In this document: positions 1 to 7,618 of the stretch, piece by piece
Numbering within the stretch: the first letter of the stretch is position 1
Layout of the letters: every line of letters starts with the position of its first letter
Assembly: GCF_027853965.1 (NCBI RefSeq)
Contig: NZ_JAQGLB010000014.1
Span: 124,001 to 188,000, forward strand
Reading direction: 5' to 3'
DNA: 64,000 nt
DNA from: Saccharopolyspora indica
Lineage (GTDB): Bacteria > Actinomycetota > Actinomycetes > Mycobacteriales > Pseudonocardiaceae
The notes under the pieces: generated by a model
The model's input: only the letters and a program-made list of their open reading frames with translations
The model's database searches: none
Told to the model about the DNA's origin: nothing
Made by a program: the position numbers and the translations under genes

Positions 1-151
1 AGCCGAGCACGTCGCTGATCGCCTTGTTCGCCAGCTTCCCCGGGTCCCACCACGGCGGGCAGGGTGGTTCGTGCCGGTGGACCAGCGGGTACGCGCTGTC
101 CACGTCCTGGGCCGGGGGGAGCGCGGCGCCCCTGTCGTCGTTGATGCTCAT
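1..151 (-). CDS. Partial unknown protein, N-terminal ~50 residues
   Basis: The first 50 codons of a minus-strand gene that runs off the left edge. Its ATG at 151 overlaps the stop of the upstream gene (ATGA), so it is translationally coupled as the fourth gene of the acidic-repeat/metallopeptidase operon. The visible N-terminus begins MSINDDRGAALPPAQ and contains a Pro/Trp-rich patch (PPCPPWWDPG). There is no signal peptide or membrane segment. I do not recognise the family. The reading frame is supported by the tight overlap rather than by homology. Confidence 0.6.
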   Translation of the reverse strand, partial: MSINDDRGAALPPAQDVDSAYPLVHRHEPPCPPWWDPGKLANKAISDVLG

Positions 152-624
152 CGCCTGCCCTCGCCGCCTTCCTCGATGCCGAACCGCAGCGCGAGTTCGG
201 CGGTTTCGCGCCAACATCGCAGCATGGTGTTCTCCGTGCTGCGCAACGAATCCACGCATCCGTCCACACCGGACCGGATGCTGCGGGCCCAGCCGAGCCA
301 CTCCGGTCCGCGCCCCTGCACGGCCCGCGCCAGCTCGTTGGCCGCGTGGTGGCACCGGAACTCGTCGTCCAGCCGCCGCTGGGTGCGCAGCAGGGCCAGC
401 GCGGTGGTGTGCAAGGCGTCGGCCTCCGGCCGCCCGCGCACCGCGCGCAGCGCCGGCTGGAGTTCCGCGGTGCCGTCGGTGACCACCTCGGCGAGCCGGT
501 CGGACACCGCCGGGCGCTCACCGCCCGGGCGGTCCTCGACCACGCTCACCTCCAGTGCGCGCCACGCGGCCGCCAGCTGCCGGATCTTCCGCGCCAGCAC
601 CGGGAATTCGCCGCGCAAGGTCAT
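148..624 (-). CDS. Unknown alpha-helical protein, 158 aa
   Basis: Start ATG at 624 overlaps the stop of the metallopeptidase gene (ATGA), and its own stop overlaps the next start, so it is the third gene of a tightly coupled operon. The sequence is soluble and mostly helical (regular Leu/Ala/Arg heptad-like spacing, for example around LRTQRRLDDEFRCHH). It has no signal peptide, no membrane helix and no catalytic motif I recognise. Cysteines occur at three scattered positions and do not form a zinc knuckle. Function unknown. Its position suggests a partner or chaperone of the metallopeptidase or of the acidic protein, which is inference only. Confidence 0.7.
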   Translation of the reverse strand: MTLRGEFPVLARKIRQLAAAWRALEVSVVEDRPGGERPAVSDRLAEVVTDGTAELQPALRAVRGRPEADALHTTALALLRTQRRLDDEFRCHHAANELARAVQGRGPEWLGWARSIRSGVDGCVDSLRSTENTMLRCWRETAELALRFGIEEGGEGRR

Positions 625-1952
625 CGGGCCCGCCTCCCCAGCTCCTCCACGAAGAACCGCGCCAACCGCTTCGGCGGTGCCATCCGGTTCTCCAGCGCGT
701 GCCGGACCGCCCCGATCAGGAACCGCTCCGGCACGACGCCGGGCGCCACGCCGTCGGCCAGCCGCTCGGCGGCCTCCTCCACCATCCGCTGTTCCTTGGG
801 CTCGAACCGCAGGACCCGCGCCAGCTTCCGATCGCCCAGCGACGGGTACGAGGTGAAGCACATCGCCCGCACCACGGCGGGGATCGCCTTGTCCGCCGTG
901 GCCAGCAGCTCCGGCGGTGCACCGATGAGCTTCGGCCGCGGGTACATCGCGTGCCACGCGCGTTCGTGCTGCTCGGCGCGGCGTGGAAAGCCCATCCGCC
1001 GCAGCAGCTCGACGGAGAGCTTCCCGCGCACGTAGGACGACGGGTGCGGGTCGGCCGGGCGGAACTTCGCCGCGGCGCGCGGATCGCGGGCGATCACGTC
1101 GAACAGCGAGCCCACGACCATCGGCCCGCCCAGCAGCAGCCCGGCCAGGTCGGCGAAGGTCTCCCGGTTCCACCGCACCCACTGCGAGACGATCGCGGGC
1201 GGCAGCCCGAGCTCGGTGAGCCTGGCCGCGACCTGCATCGGAACCGCTCTGGCCAGCCCCAGATCGTTCTGCAGGTTGTGGCTGACCTCGTGCAGCACGG
1301 CACCGAGCGTCCACGGGTTGATCAGCCGGTGGAACGGCAGCTGGATCAGCGGGAACGGGTTGATCCGGTGGCTCAGCCGCTGCAGCGGGATGCCGCGGCG
1401 CGAGGTGGCCGGCCCGTGGCTGGGTTCCAGGTAGCAGAACGGTGGTGGGGTCGGGATCGAGCGCCACCGCCCGATCCCCAGGTAGGCGTACTGGTAGCAG
1501 TCGAGCGCAATCCGGTCCGCGGCGACCAGCCACGGCGCGAACGAGCTCTGCCGCTGGGTGAACAGCTCCAGGTAGAAGTCCCACAACCGCTCGGTGTCGC
1601 GCACCCGACGGTACGCCCGGGACTTCGCCCGCAGCACGCTCTGCAGGCGCTGGGAGTTCGGCAGCCGGGCGGCCTGCTCGGCGACGCGGCGCAGCTCGCG
1701 GGTGGCTTCGTGCAGCGGTTCCCGGAGCCCGGCCATGGTTTCGTTGACCGCGACGAGGTGCGCCCGGCTGGGGCCGGTGGCGGGATCGCCGAACTCCGTC
1801 CAGCTGAACGGCCGGAGCGCGGCGAGGTGGCGTTCGCTGCTGGTGGCCTGAGTGCGCACCCAGGTCGCCAGCAGGTGCGCGGTCGCGCGGTCCATCGGCT
1901 GGGTCGGCCGGGAGCGCGCCGCGGCCGACCGCAGCTCAGCGGCGGCGGCCAC
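621..1952 (-). CDS. Predicted zinc metallopeptidase (HEVSH, gluzincin-like)
   Basis: A protein of about 443 aa carrying HEVSH at residues ~221-225 (HExxH zincin motif: two zinc-binding histidines and the catalytic glutamate). Some 39 residues later an ETFAD segment offers a third ligand Glu (~264) in the ExxxD context of gluzincins. There is no signal peptide or membrane helix, so it is cytosolic or leaves by a dedicated system. I chose GTG at 1952, which overlaps the end of the acidic-protein gene and has a GGAG upstream. ATG at 1895 is the alternative and would remove 19 residues. The N-terminal ~200 residues are helical and unrecognised. Substrate unknown. Peptidase activity is inferred from the motif pair. 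Confidence 0.75.
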   Translation of the reverse strand: MAAAAELRSAAARSRPTQPMDRATAHLLATWVRTQATSSERHLAALRPFSWTEFGDPATGPSRAHLVAVNETMAGLREPLHEATRELRRVAEQAARLPNSQRLQSVLRAKSRAYRRVRDTERLWDFYLELFTQRQSSFAPWLVAADRIALDCYQYAYLGIGRWRSIPTPPPFCYLEPSHGPATSRRGIPLQRLSHRINPFPLIQLPFHRLINPWTLGAVLHEVSHNLQNDLGLARAVPMQVAARLTELGLPPAIVSQWVRWNRETFADLAGLLLGGPMVVGSLFDVIARDPRAAAKFRPADPHPSSYVRGKLSVELLRRMGFPRRAEQHERAWHAMYPRPKLIGAPPELLATADKAIPAVVRAMCFTSYPSLGDRKLARVLRFEPKEQRMVEEAAERLADGVAPGVVPERFLIGAVRHALENRMAPPKRLARFFVEELGRRAR

Positions 1953-2799
1953 GGCCTCTGCTCCGGCGGCGGGCCTTCGGACGTCCCCTGGCCGCGCGGG
2001 CCTTGCGCATCTGCGCGGCGCGGCGGGCTTGGACGGCGCGGCGGTTCTTCGGCGGTGCGGAACGCGGCCGCTTGGTGGGGCGGCGTCCGCGCACGGCCTT
2101 GCTGCGGCCGACCGCCTTGGCGGTGTGCCCGGCCAGCGAGCGCGCGATGTGCTTGCCGGAGACCTTCTGGCCTCGCGCGACGCGGCGGCCCATGTCCCGC
2201 GCTGTGCGGCCGGCGATCTTGGGCACCTGGCGGACCGCGCGACGGGCCGTCCGGCTGCGCCACAACCTCTTGCCGACCTTCTTGACGCCCTTGATGATCT
2301 TCGGGGCGAACTTCTTGGCCAGCGGCAGGGCCTTGGGCGCCATCTTGATCGCCAGCGGCGCCAGCGCGCCGAGCAAGCCCTCCACCTCGGCCTCGGATTC
2401 GGCGCGTTCGGCTTCGAAGGCGAGCTTGGCCATGGTCTCGGCATCGGGGTAGAGGCGGCGGACCGGGTTGGCGAAGGACTCGTACTCGTCCTCGAACTCC
2501 GCCTCCAGCTCGCGGACCAGCTGCTCGAACTCCGCCTCCAGCTCGTCCTCGTCCTCGTCCTCATCTTCGAATTCGTCCTCGAACTCGAGCTCGTCCTCCA
2601 GCTCCTGGACCAGCCCTTCCAGCTCGTCCTCGAGTTCGTCTTCGAATTCGTCCTCGAACTCGTCCTCGTCCTCCAGCTCGTCCTCGAGCTCCTGGGCGAA
2701 GTCCTCGAATTCGTCCTCGAATTCGTCTTCCAGCTCGTCCTCGAGCTCGCGGGCCAGCTCGTCCTCCAGCTCGCCGTCGACCGCTCGGTAGCGACTCAT
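1936..2799 (-). CDS. Acidic Glu/Asp-Phe/Leu repeat protein with basic C-terminal tail
   Basis: 287 aa, ATG at 2799 behind a strong GGAGGAG site. Residues ~8-115 are an extremely acidic low-complexity repeat built from ELEDEL and EFEDEF units. Next comes a short conserved-looking segment (NPVRRLYPDAE), then an Ala/Leu/Lys amphipathic stretch (~150-185). The C-terminal ~110 residues are strongly basic and rich in Arg, Lys and Ala. The charge split (very negative head, very positive tail) is unusual. From memory, similar EF/ED-repeat proteins with an NP-x-R-x-YP motif occur in other actinobacteria, but I cannot name a characterised member. First gene of the operon with the HEVSH peptidase. Possible roles are a nucleic-acid or membrane-binding effector, or a protease substrate. 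Confidence 0.8.
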   Translation of the reverse strand: MSRYRAVDGELEDELARELEDELEDEFEDEFEDFAQELEDELEDEDEFEDEFEDELEDELEGLVQELEDELEFEDEFEDEDEDEDELEAEFEQLVRELEAEFEDEYESFANPVRRLYPDAETMAKLAFEAERAESEAEVEGLLGALAPLAIKMAPKALPLAKKFAPKIIKGVKKVGKRLWRSRTARRAVRQVPKIAGRTARDMGRRVARGQKVSGKHIARSLAGHTAKAVGRSKAVRGRRPTKRPRSAPPKNRRAVQARRAAQMRKARAARGRPKARRRSRGRGRRR

Positions 2800-2898
2800 G
2801 GTGGCTCCTCCTGTCCTGCGCCGCGGCCGGCGGAACTTGCGGCCGGTCGTCGGTGAGCGCGTGGGGTCAGTCCAGTTCAAGAGGGCATTCGGGTGGTA

Positions 2899-2958
2899 GT
2901 CACACGTTTTGACGTCGTTATTGGGAATTAGTCAGGGCGCGTGTCACACGAATCGACG
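2899..2958. promoter_or_regulatory. Direct repeat in divergent promoter region
   Basis: Two 16-bp boxes, GTCACACGTTTTGACG at 2899-2914 and GTCACACGAATCGACG at 2943-2958, match at 12 of 16 positions and lie 44 bp (about four helical turns) apart. They sit between the acidic-protein operon and the LuxR-type gene, so they are candidate binding sites for that regulator. The intergenic region 2800-3084 holds nothing else I can name. Confidence 0.45.
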
Positions 2959-3084
2959 ATGCGCATTCGGACGATGTTGGATTTGCTGGTACCGACCGCG
3001 GCGAACGCCGCACCGGCCTGCCGTGGGGACGCGGGCCACGGCGTCGATCCGCCGCCCGGACTGGTTGCTGGGGAGGCCGGTGGC

Positions 3085-3522
3085 ATGGTGAGAGAAGCGA
3101 CTGCGACGACGGTTCCGCGGGTGGACCGGCCAACGCCGGAGCCCGCGTGGCACACCGCCGACCTGCAGGCGGACGAGCTGGTCCAGCACCTGGTCCGGGC
3201 GCTGGTGCGCCGGGTCGGCGAGATAGCCGGGCCGAACACGGGAACGCGCAGACCGCTGCTGGACATCACCGACCTCGGCGTGCGCTGCCTGCTCGTCCCG
3301 GTCGCGCCGAAGGTCGACGAACTGCTCAGCCCGCGGGAGCGGGAGATCGCGCGGATGGTCGGGCTGGGCTACACCAACCGCGCCATGGCCGCGGTCCTGG
3401 AGATCAGCCTCTACACGGTTTCGGCGCACATGCGGCGCATCTTCACCAAGCTCGGCGTCGGATCGCGCGCGGCGATGGTGGCCGCGCTGTCGGACAATCC
3501 GGACCTCTACACCGCGGATTGA
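3085..3522 (+). CDS. LuxR-family HTH transcriptional regulator (single-domain)
   Basis: 145 aa. Residues ~80-140 form a GerE/LuxR-type helix-turn-helix: LSPREREIARMV, then GYTNRAMAAVL, then TVSAHMRRIFTKLGV with the typical recognition helix. There is no receiver or autoinducer domain, and the N-terminal ~78 residues are unassigned. I chose ATG 3085 because GGAGG lies 8 nt upstream. An in-frame GTG at 2941 would add 48 residues without a comparable ribosome site. It is divergent from the acidic-protein operon, so control of that operon and of itself is plausible (inference). Confidence 0.8.
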   Translation: MVREATATTVPRVDRPTPEPAWHTADLQADELVQHLVRALVRRVGEIAGPNTGTRRPLLDITDLGVRCLLVPVAPKVDELLSPREREIARMVGLGYTNRAMAAVLEISLYTVSAHMRRIFTKLGVGSRAAMVAALSDNPDLYTAD

Positions 3523-3620
3523 GGGCTGCCCGGCGGAATCCGGATGCTCCGAACGCGCCGTCCGGAGCGACCACCGGTCACTAGCCTCGTGAACGCCAAC
3601 GGCTCACACGAGGAGATCTG

Positions 3621-5075
3621 GTGCGCAGAATTCCGTTGTACGCGGCAGCATCCGCCGCGCTAGTGCTGTCCACCCTGACCGGCGCGCAACCCGCGCTGGC
3701 CGGTGGCTCCGACCTCGCCTGGGAACCCTGCGGCGAGCAGCAGGGCGAGTGCACGTCGGTGGAAGTCCCGCTCGACTGGCAGGACCCGGACGGGACGAAG
3801 ATCGAGATCGCCATCGGGCGATTACCCGCGACCGAGCCGGAGAACCGCATCGGCGTGCTGTTCGCCGCGCCGGGCGGGCCGGGTGCCTCGGGCATCGACA
3901 TGTACGTCAACAGCCCCGACGCGCTGTCCGTCGGCGAGCTGCGCAAGCGCTTCGACATCGTCAGCTGGGACCAGCGCGGCGTCGTGCGCAGCAGCGAGGT
4001 GCGGTGCAGCGCCGAGCTGCTGAAGCAGAAGCCCAGCAGCTTCCCCGAATCCGAGCAGGAGTACCAGGACCTGCTGGACTACAACGCGAAGCTGGGCGAG
4101 GACTGCGAGCAGAACAGCCCGGCCTTCGGCCTCGTCGACACCGTCAGCGCGGTGCGCGATCTCGACGCGATCCGCGCGGCGCTGGGCGAGGAGCAGCTGA
4201 ACTTCTACGGCGCGTCCTACGGGACGCAGGTGGGGCAGCAGTACGCGGAGCTGTTCCCGGACCGGGTGCGCGCGATGGTGCTCGACTCGAACATGGACCA
4301 CAGCATGAGCTCGGGTGGCGACTACATCGCGACGACCACCGAGGACCAGGAGGGCGCGTTCAACGCCTTCGCGGACTGGTGCGAGCGCACGCAGAACTGC
4401 GCGCTGCACGGCTCTGACGTCCGCGCGCTGTGGGCCGACCTGCACGGGAAGGCCGAAGCCGGGACGCTGACCGACCCGGTGACCGGCAAGCCGCTGAGCG
4501 CGGAGTTCCTCCGCCGCGAGCTCAAGGCCGCGATGTACGCGCCGGAGGAGCGGTGGTTCCCGCTGGCGGAGCGGTTCCAGGCGCTGGCCGGCGGCGGCCC
4601 GGCGATCGCCGCGCAGGCCGCGCCGGTGGAGCTGGCGCAGAACTCCTACCAGGCGATCTGGTGCGACGACTGGCGCTGGGACGTCGGGAACTTCGCCGAG
4701 CTGCAGAGCTACCGGGACCGCGCGGAGCAGCTCGCACCGCAGACGAAGCTCTCCCCGTTCTGGAGCGATGTCGCGACGTGCCTGAACTGGCCGGGCGAGG
4801 TCAGCAACCCGCAGCACCGGCCGGAGATCGCCGGAACGCCGCCGATCCTGCTGGTCACGGCCCGCTACGACGTGGCGACGCCGAACGCCTGGAACCGGAC
4901 GGTGGCGGACCAGATCGAGAACTCGGTCCTGCTGCACTACGACGGCGTCGGTCACGGGCAGTACTACCACAGCCCCTGCGTCACCGACTACGTCGACGAC
5001 TACGTGACGACGTTGCGAACACCGGCCCCCGACACCCACTGCGAAGCGGTCTGGCCGACCCAACCGGCAGGCTGA
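3621..5075 (+). CDS. Secreted tripeptidyl aminopeptidase-like alpha/beta hydrolase
   Basis: 484 aa with a Sec signal peptide (cleavage near ALA-GG, residue ~27). The alpha/beta-hydrolase fold shows an oxyanion segment AAPGGPGASG (~82-91), a nucleophile elbow GASYG (Ser199), a likely acid Asp417 in ARYDVATP and a His445 in GVGHGQYY, followed by the Cys-containing TAP-like C-terminus. This matches the SlpD/SlpE and tripeptidyl-aminopeptidase family of actinobacteria, which removes N-terminal tripeptides from exported proteins or peptides. GTG start 3621 has AGGAG just upstream. Monocistronic, with a candidate minus-10 TAGCCT at 3582. Family assignment is firm, substrate is not. Confidence 0.9.
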   Translation: MRRIPLYAAASAALVLSTLTGAQPALAGGSDLAWEPCGEQQGECTSVEVPLDWQDPDGTKIEIAIGRLPATEPENRIGVLFAAPGGPGASGIDMYVNSPDALSVGELRKRFDIVSWDQRGVVRSSEVRCSAELLKQKPSSFPESEQEYQDLLDYNAKLGEDCEQNSPAFGLVDTVSAVRDLDAIRAALGEEQLNFYGASYGTQVGQQYAELFPDRVRAMVLDSNMDHSMSSGGDYIATTTEDQEGAFNAFADWCERTQNCALHGSDVRALWADLHGKAEAGTLTDPVTGKPLSAEFLRRELKAAMYAPEERWFPLAERFQALAGGGPAIAAQAAPVELAQNSYQAIWCDDWRWDVGNFAELQSYRDRAEQLAPQTKLSPFWSDVATCLNWPGEVSNPQHRPEIAGTPPILLVTARYDVATPNAWNRTVADQIENSVLLHYDGVGHGQYYHSPCVTDYVDDYVTTLRTPAPDTHCEAVWPTQPAG

Positions 5076-5170
5076 CGGGAAGGCCGTCCGCGGAGCGCGC
5101 GGCTTCCCGGTTCCGGGAAATTCGCGGCTTCGCGGACGGCCAGGCGCGGCGCCCGGCGGTTCGGATGGCG

Positions 5171-5228
5171 ATTTCGCGCGAAAACGGCGATGGCCAGGCG
5201 TGGAAGCGTTCGATTTCGCGCGAAATCG
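5171..5228. repeat. Pair of TTTCGCGCGAAA palindromes
   Basis: ATTTCGCGCGAAAA at 5171-5184 and the perfect 18-bp palindrome CGATTTCGCGCGAAATCG at 5211-5228 lie about 42 bp apart, centre to centre. They are in the gap (5076-5344) between the peptidase and the methyltransferase. The same TTTCG-NN-CGAAA core occurs, again as a pair, at 19645-19706. No gene is visible in the gap. Confidence 0.7.
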
Positions 5229-5344
5229 CCAACATCACCCTCCGACGTTCCGGGTGCGGCCTCCCGGCCCCGGGGAGCAACGACAGCTCCTTCGGCAGAA
5301 TCGGGGAGGCTGGGCGGTCCGAGGAGTGCGATCTGGAGGTTCGA

Positions 5345-5971
5345 GTGGTTCAACTACCGCAGTCGTTGCTGTGGGATCACAACGCGCACTACCACTCGTG
5401 GCTGCTGCGGAAGTTGCCGCAGCGGAGCGCGCGGGCGCTCGACGTCGGCTGCGGCACCGGCGCGTTCGCGCGGGAGCTCGCGGAGCGGGCGGAGCACGTC
5501 GATGCGGTGGACGTCTCGCCGGAGATGATCGAGCGCGCCAGCGGTGCGCCGGCGAGCAACGTCAGGTGGCTGTGCGGCGACCTGCTGGATCTCTCGCTGG
5601 ACGCGTCGGGATACGACGCGGTGACGGCGATCTCCAGCCTGCACCACATGCCGCTGCGTCCGGCGCTGCGCCGCCTGGCCGAGCTGGTGAGACCGGGCGG
5701 AACCCTCGCTGTCGTCGGCCACTACCGCAAGCAGACACCGACGGACTTCGCCCTGGACGCGGTGACCCTCCCGGCCAACGCGGCGGTCGGCGCCTACAAG
5801 GCGGCCCGTGGCCGCGCGGGCAAGCCCCACGACGAAGGCATGCCGGTCAAGGACCCGGCGAACACGCTCCTGGAAATCCGCACCGCAGCGGCGGAAATCC
5901 TCCCCGGAGCAGTGGTCCACCGCCGCCTCTTCTGGCGCTACACGCTCCTGTGGCGCAACACCCACCACTGA
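5345..5971 (+). CDS. Class I SAM-dependent methyltransferase
   Basis: 208 aa. The SAM-binding motif LDVGCGTGAF (~32-41) is followed by VDAVDVSPEM (acidic loop after strand 2), VRWLCGDLLDL, and AVTAISSLHHMP with the motif IV region. This is the ordinary Methyltransf_11/25 layout. The C-terminal third (Pro- and Ala-rich, ending RLFWRYTLLWRN) resembles small-molecule O- or N-methyltransferases, but the acceptor is unknown. GTG 5345 has GGAGG 5 nt upstream, which decides the start. Stands alone. The convergent DUF397 gene lies beyond a palindrome that can end both transcripts. Confidence 0.85.
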   Translation: MVQLPQSLLWDHNAHYHSWLLRKLPQRSARALDVGCGTGAFARELAERAEHVDAVDVSPEMIERASGAPASNVRWLCGDLLDLSLDASGYDAVTAISSLHHMPLRPALRRLAELVRPGGTLAVVGHYRKQTPTDFALDAVTLPANAAVGAYKAARGRAGKPHDEGMPVKDPANTLLEIRTAAAEILPGAVVHRRLFWRYTLLWRNTHH

Positions 5972-6008
5972 TCGCCAGGTGGAGCGGCCGTCTTGGCAGG
6001 TGATGGCC

Positions 6009-6050
6009 CGTGAGTGCTTTGGGGCGCTATAGCACCCCAAAGCACTCACG
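6009..6050. repeat. 42-bp perfect palindrome (CGTGAG family), likely bidirectional terminator
   Basis: A 16-bp stem (left arm CGTGAGTGCTTTGGGG 6009-6024, right arm 6035-6050) encloses a 10-nt loop. It lies between two convergent genes, where a two-way terminator is expected. The same 16-10-16 layout recurs at 8001-8042. Confidence 0.8.
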
Positions 6051-6075
6051 CCGCCTGAACTGCGGAGACGCAACC

Positions 6076-6279
6076 TCAGGAGTCCCGCCGCAGAGCGGAC
6101 AGGAACCCGCCCCACTGCGAGCGGCTGAACACGAGCGCGCCGCCAGCGCGGTCCTTGGTGTCGCGGACTCCGACCACGTCAGGGGTGACGGCGACCTCGA
6201 CGCAGTAGGAGTTGTCGGAGCTTCGCGTGGACTTCCGCCACTTCGCTTCGTCCAGCGCACTGGGGAAGACGTCGTTCAT
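6076..6279 (-). CDS. DUF397 domain protein
   Basis: 67 aa with the hallmark DUF397 pattern: KWRKSTRSSDNSYCVEVA, then VGVRDTKDR, then FSRSQWGGFL near the end. Such proteins are encoded next to XRE/DUF5753 regulators throughout actinobacteria. In Streptomyces the pair resembles a developmental regulator (BldB/WhiJ-like context). Here the start lies 21 bp after the stop of the XRE gene, and the two are probably co-transcribed. No good ribosome site precedes the ATG, so expression may depend on coupling. Probably a small partner that modulates the regulator (inference). Confidence 0.9.
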   Translation of the reverse strand: MNDVFPSALDEAKWRKSTRSSDNSYCVEVAVTPDVVGVRDTKDRAGGALVFSRSQWGGFLSALRRDS

Positions 6280-6300
6280 GTTTTCGACTGTAGTCGGAAG

Positions 6301-7161
6301 TCAGCTGAGGCTGAACCCTTGTTTGATCAGAGCAAACGAGTCTTCCCTGCTCAGTGCGCTGGTCGTTGCTTCGGCATGTGCGAGGCCGTATTCGCGCGTG
6401 GTCAAGGGATCCATGGTGAGCTGTGTCGACGTCACGGTCTCCTGCCAGAGCAGCGTTGGAAGCCGACCGCTTGGGAACGTCATCAAGTGGAAGCCGGATC
6501 CGCCCATCGCTGGATGTCCAGTCGCTTCGAACGGAACGATGCGGACGTCGAGGTGATCGGGGTTCTGCTCGATTAGGTCTGCGAGGTGCTTGAGCTGAGC
6601 GAGATGCACTTCCTTGCCGCCGATCTGTTGCCGAACAGCTGCTTCGCTCATGACGGCCATGATCTGGAGCGGTTCATCTCCGGCTAGGCGCTTCTGCCGG
6701 GCGAGGCGGCATTGGACGCGGCGATCCACCTCGGCGAGCCGCAAGTTCGGTGCACCTGACTCGATGATTGCCCGTGCGTAGTCCTCAGTCTGCAGAAGGC
6801 CGTGGAGGAGGTCGTTTCCGTAGATACGCAGGCTTTCCGCGCCGTGCTCGAATCCGAAGAAGCGGAGCAGGTCTTCGCTGAACAGCGCTGAGTACTTCGT
6901 CCACCAGCCTCGATGGGTGGCCTGCTCGCGAAGGAAGCGTAGTTCATCGGCTTCTTCGGCGTCGAACTCGTAGATACCGATGAGCTTCTCCAGCCGGTCT
7001 GCCGCAAGGTTCTTCTTGCCGTGCTCGACGTCGGACAGGTACGCGGCGGCGATGCCGAGCTGTTTGGCGGCTGTCGCGGCGCTGAGGCCTAGTGCGCCTC
7101 GCTTCTCGCGAATCCGCAGGCCGACATCCCATGCTGCGACGGTGGGAGAAACCGGTGCCAC
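6301..7161 (-). CDS. XRE-family HTH regulator with DUF5753 domain
   Basis: 286 aa. An N-terminal XRE helix-turn-helix (~12-66, with SAATAAKQLGI and AAYLSDVEHGKK) is followed by the DUF5753 domain (~100-280, with GLLQTEDYARA, QAVRQQIGG-like and GGSGFHLMTF segments). GTG 7161 is preceded by AGGAGG and is preferred over the upstream in-frame ATG at 7230, which adds 23 residues. It forms the classical pair with the DUF397 gene downstream. GC content is a little lower than in the neighbours (for example around 6500-6900), which hints at an exchangeable locus. Target genes are not evident. Confidence 0.9.
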   Translation of the reverse strand: MAPVSPTVAAWDVGLRIREKRGALGLSAATAAKQLGIAAAYLSDVEHGKKNLAADRLEKLIGIYEFDAEEADELRFLREQATHRGWWTKYSALFSEDLLRFFGFEHGAESLRIYGNDLLHGLLQTEDYARAIIESGAPNLRLAEVDRRVQCRLARQKRLAGDEPLQIMAVMSEAAVRQQIGGKEVHLAQLKHLADLIEQNPDHLDVRIVPFEATGHPAMGGSGFHLMTFPSGRLPTLLWQETVTSTQLTMDPLTTREYGLAHAEATTSALSREDSFALIKQGFSLS

Positions 7162-7381
7162 AGTGCCCCTCCTGAGTGATCGGTACGCACAAGACTCGAA
7201 CTCGTTAGGTGGACATAGGTGGTCATCCATAGGTAATTACCTTCGGATGCTCTACCTTGATCTCAGGCGGTAACGATAGCAACACGTGCTGTTGCCGTCC
7301 GGCGGTGGTCCTGGTCGCCCCCTCCCCGACCGCGGGCCCGGACCACCGCCTTCCCCTCTTCGATTTCCCTTGGGAGGCAAC

Positions 7382-7618
7382 GTGTCCGACTTGTTCCAGC
7401 CGCAGGGGCTGATCGCGTACTGGCGTCCCGCCGAAGGCCTCCGGCACGGCTTGGAGCCCGATGCGCCGCCGCAGGCGGGTCAGGAGCGGAACACCTTGTG
7501 CGAGCGGAGCATCACGATCGGTTCGCCGAACGAGCTCGACTGGCTCGCACCCACTTGCGAAACCTGTTGGGCGGAAGCCTGTTCCCGCCGCGATGCGGCA
7601 GCCAGGAGGGCCCGATGA
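7382..7618 (+). CDS. Small zinc-finger-like protein
   Basis: 78 aa. GTG 7382 follows GGGAGG. The sequence has WRPAEGLRHGLE near the N-terminus and a C-terminal cysteine cluster (single Cys in NTLCERS, then PTCETCWAEAC). This resembles the small 'zinc finger protein' family common in Pseudonocardiales, in which one Cys and a CxxC are preceded by a WL-x-PTC segment. Its stop overlaps the start of the next gene (ATGA), so the two are coupled. Function unknown. Metal binding is predicted from the cysteines. Confidence 0.7.
   Translation: MSDLFQPQGLIAYWRPAEGLRHGLEPDAPPQAGQERNTLCERSITIGSPNELDWLAPTCETCWAEACSRRDAAARRAR

Noticed and set aside
2500..2790. Possible minisatellite or CRISPR-like tandem repeats
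   Set aside because: The periodicity reflects Glu/Asp/Phe codon repeats in one protein; there are no conserved repeat-spacer units.
2468..2791. Plus-strand serine-rich ORF opposite the acidic-repeat region
   Set aside because: Exact antisense of the Glu/Asp codons (CTCGTCCTC read as Ser/Ser). The minus strand has the strong ribosome site and operon context.
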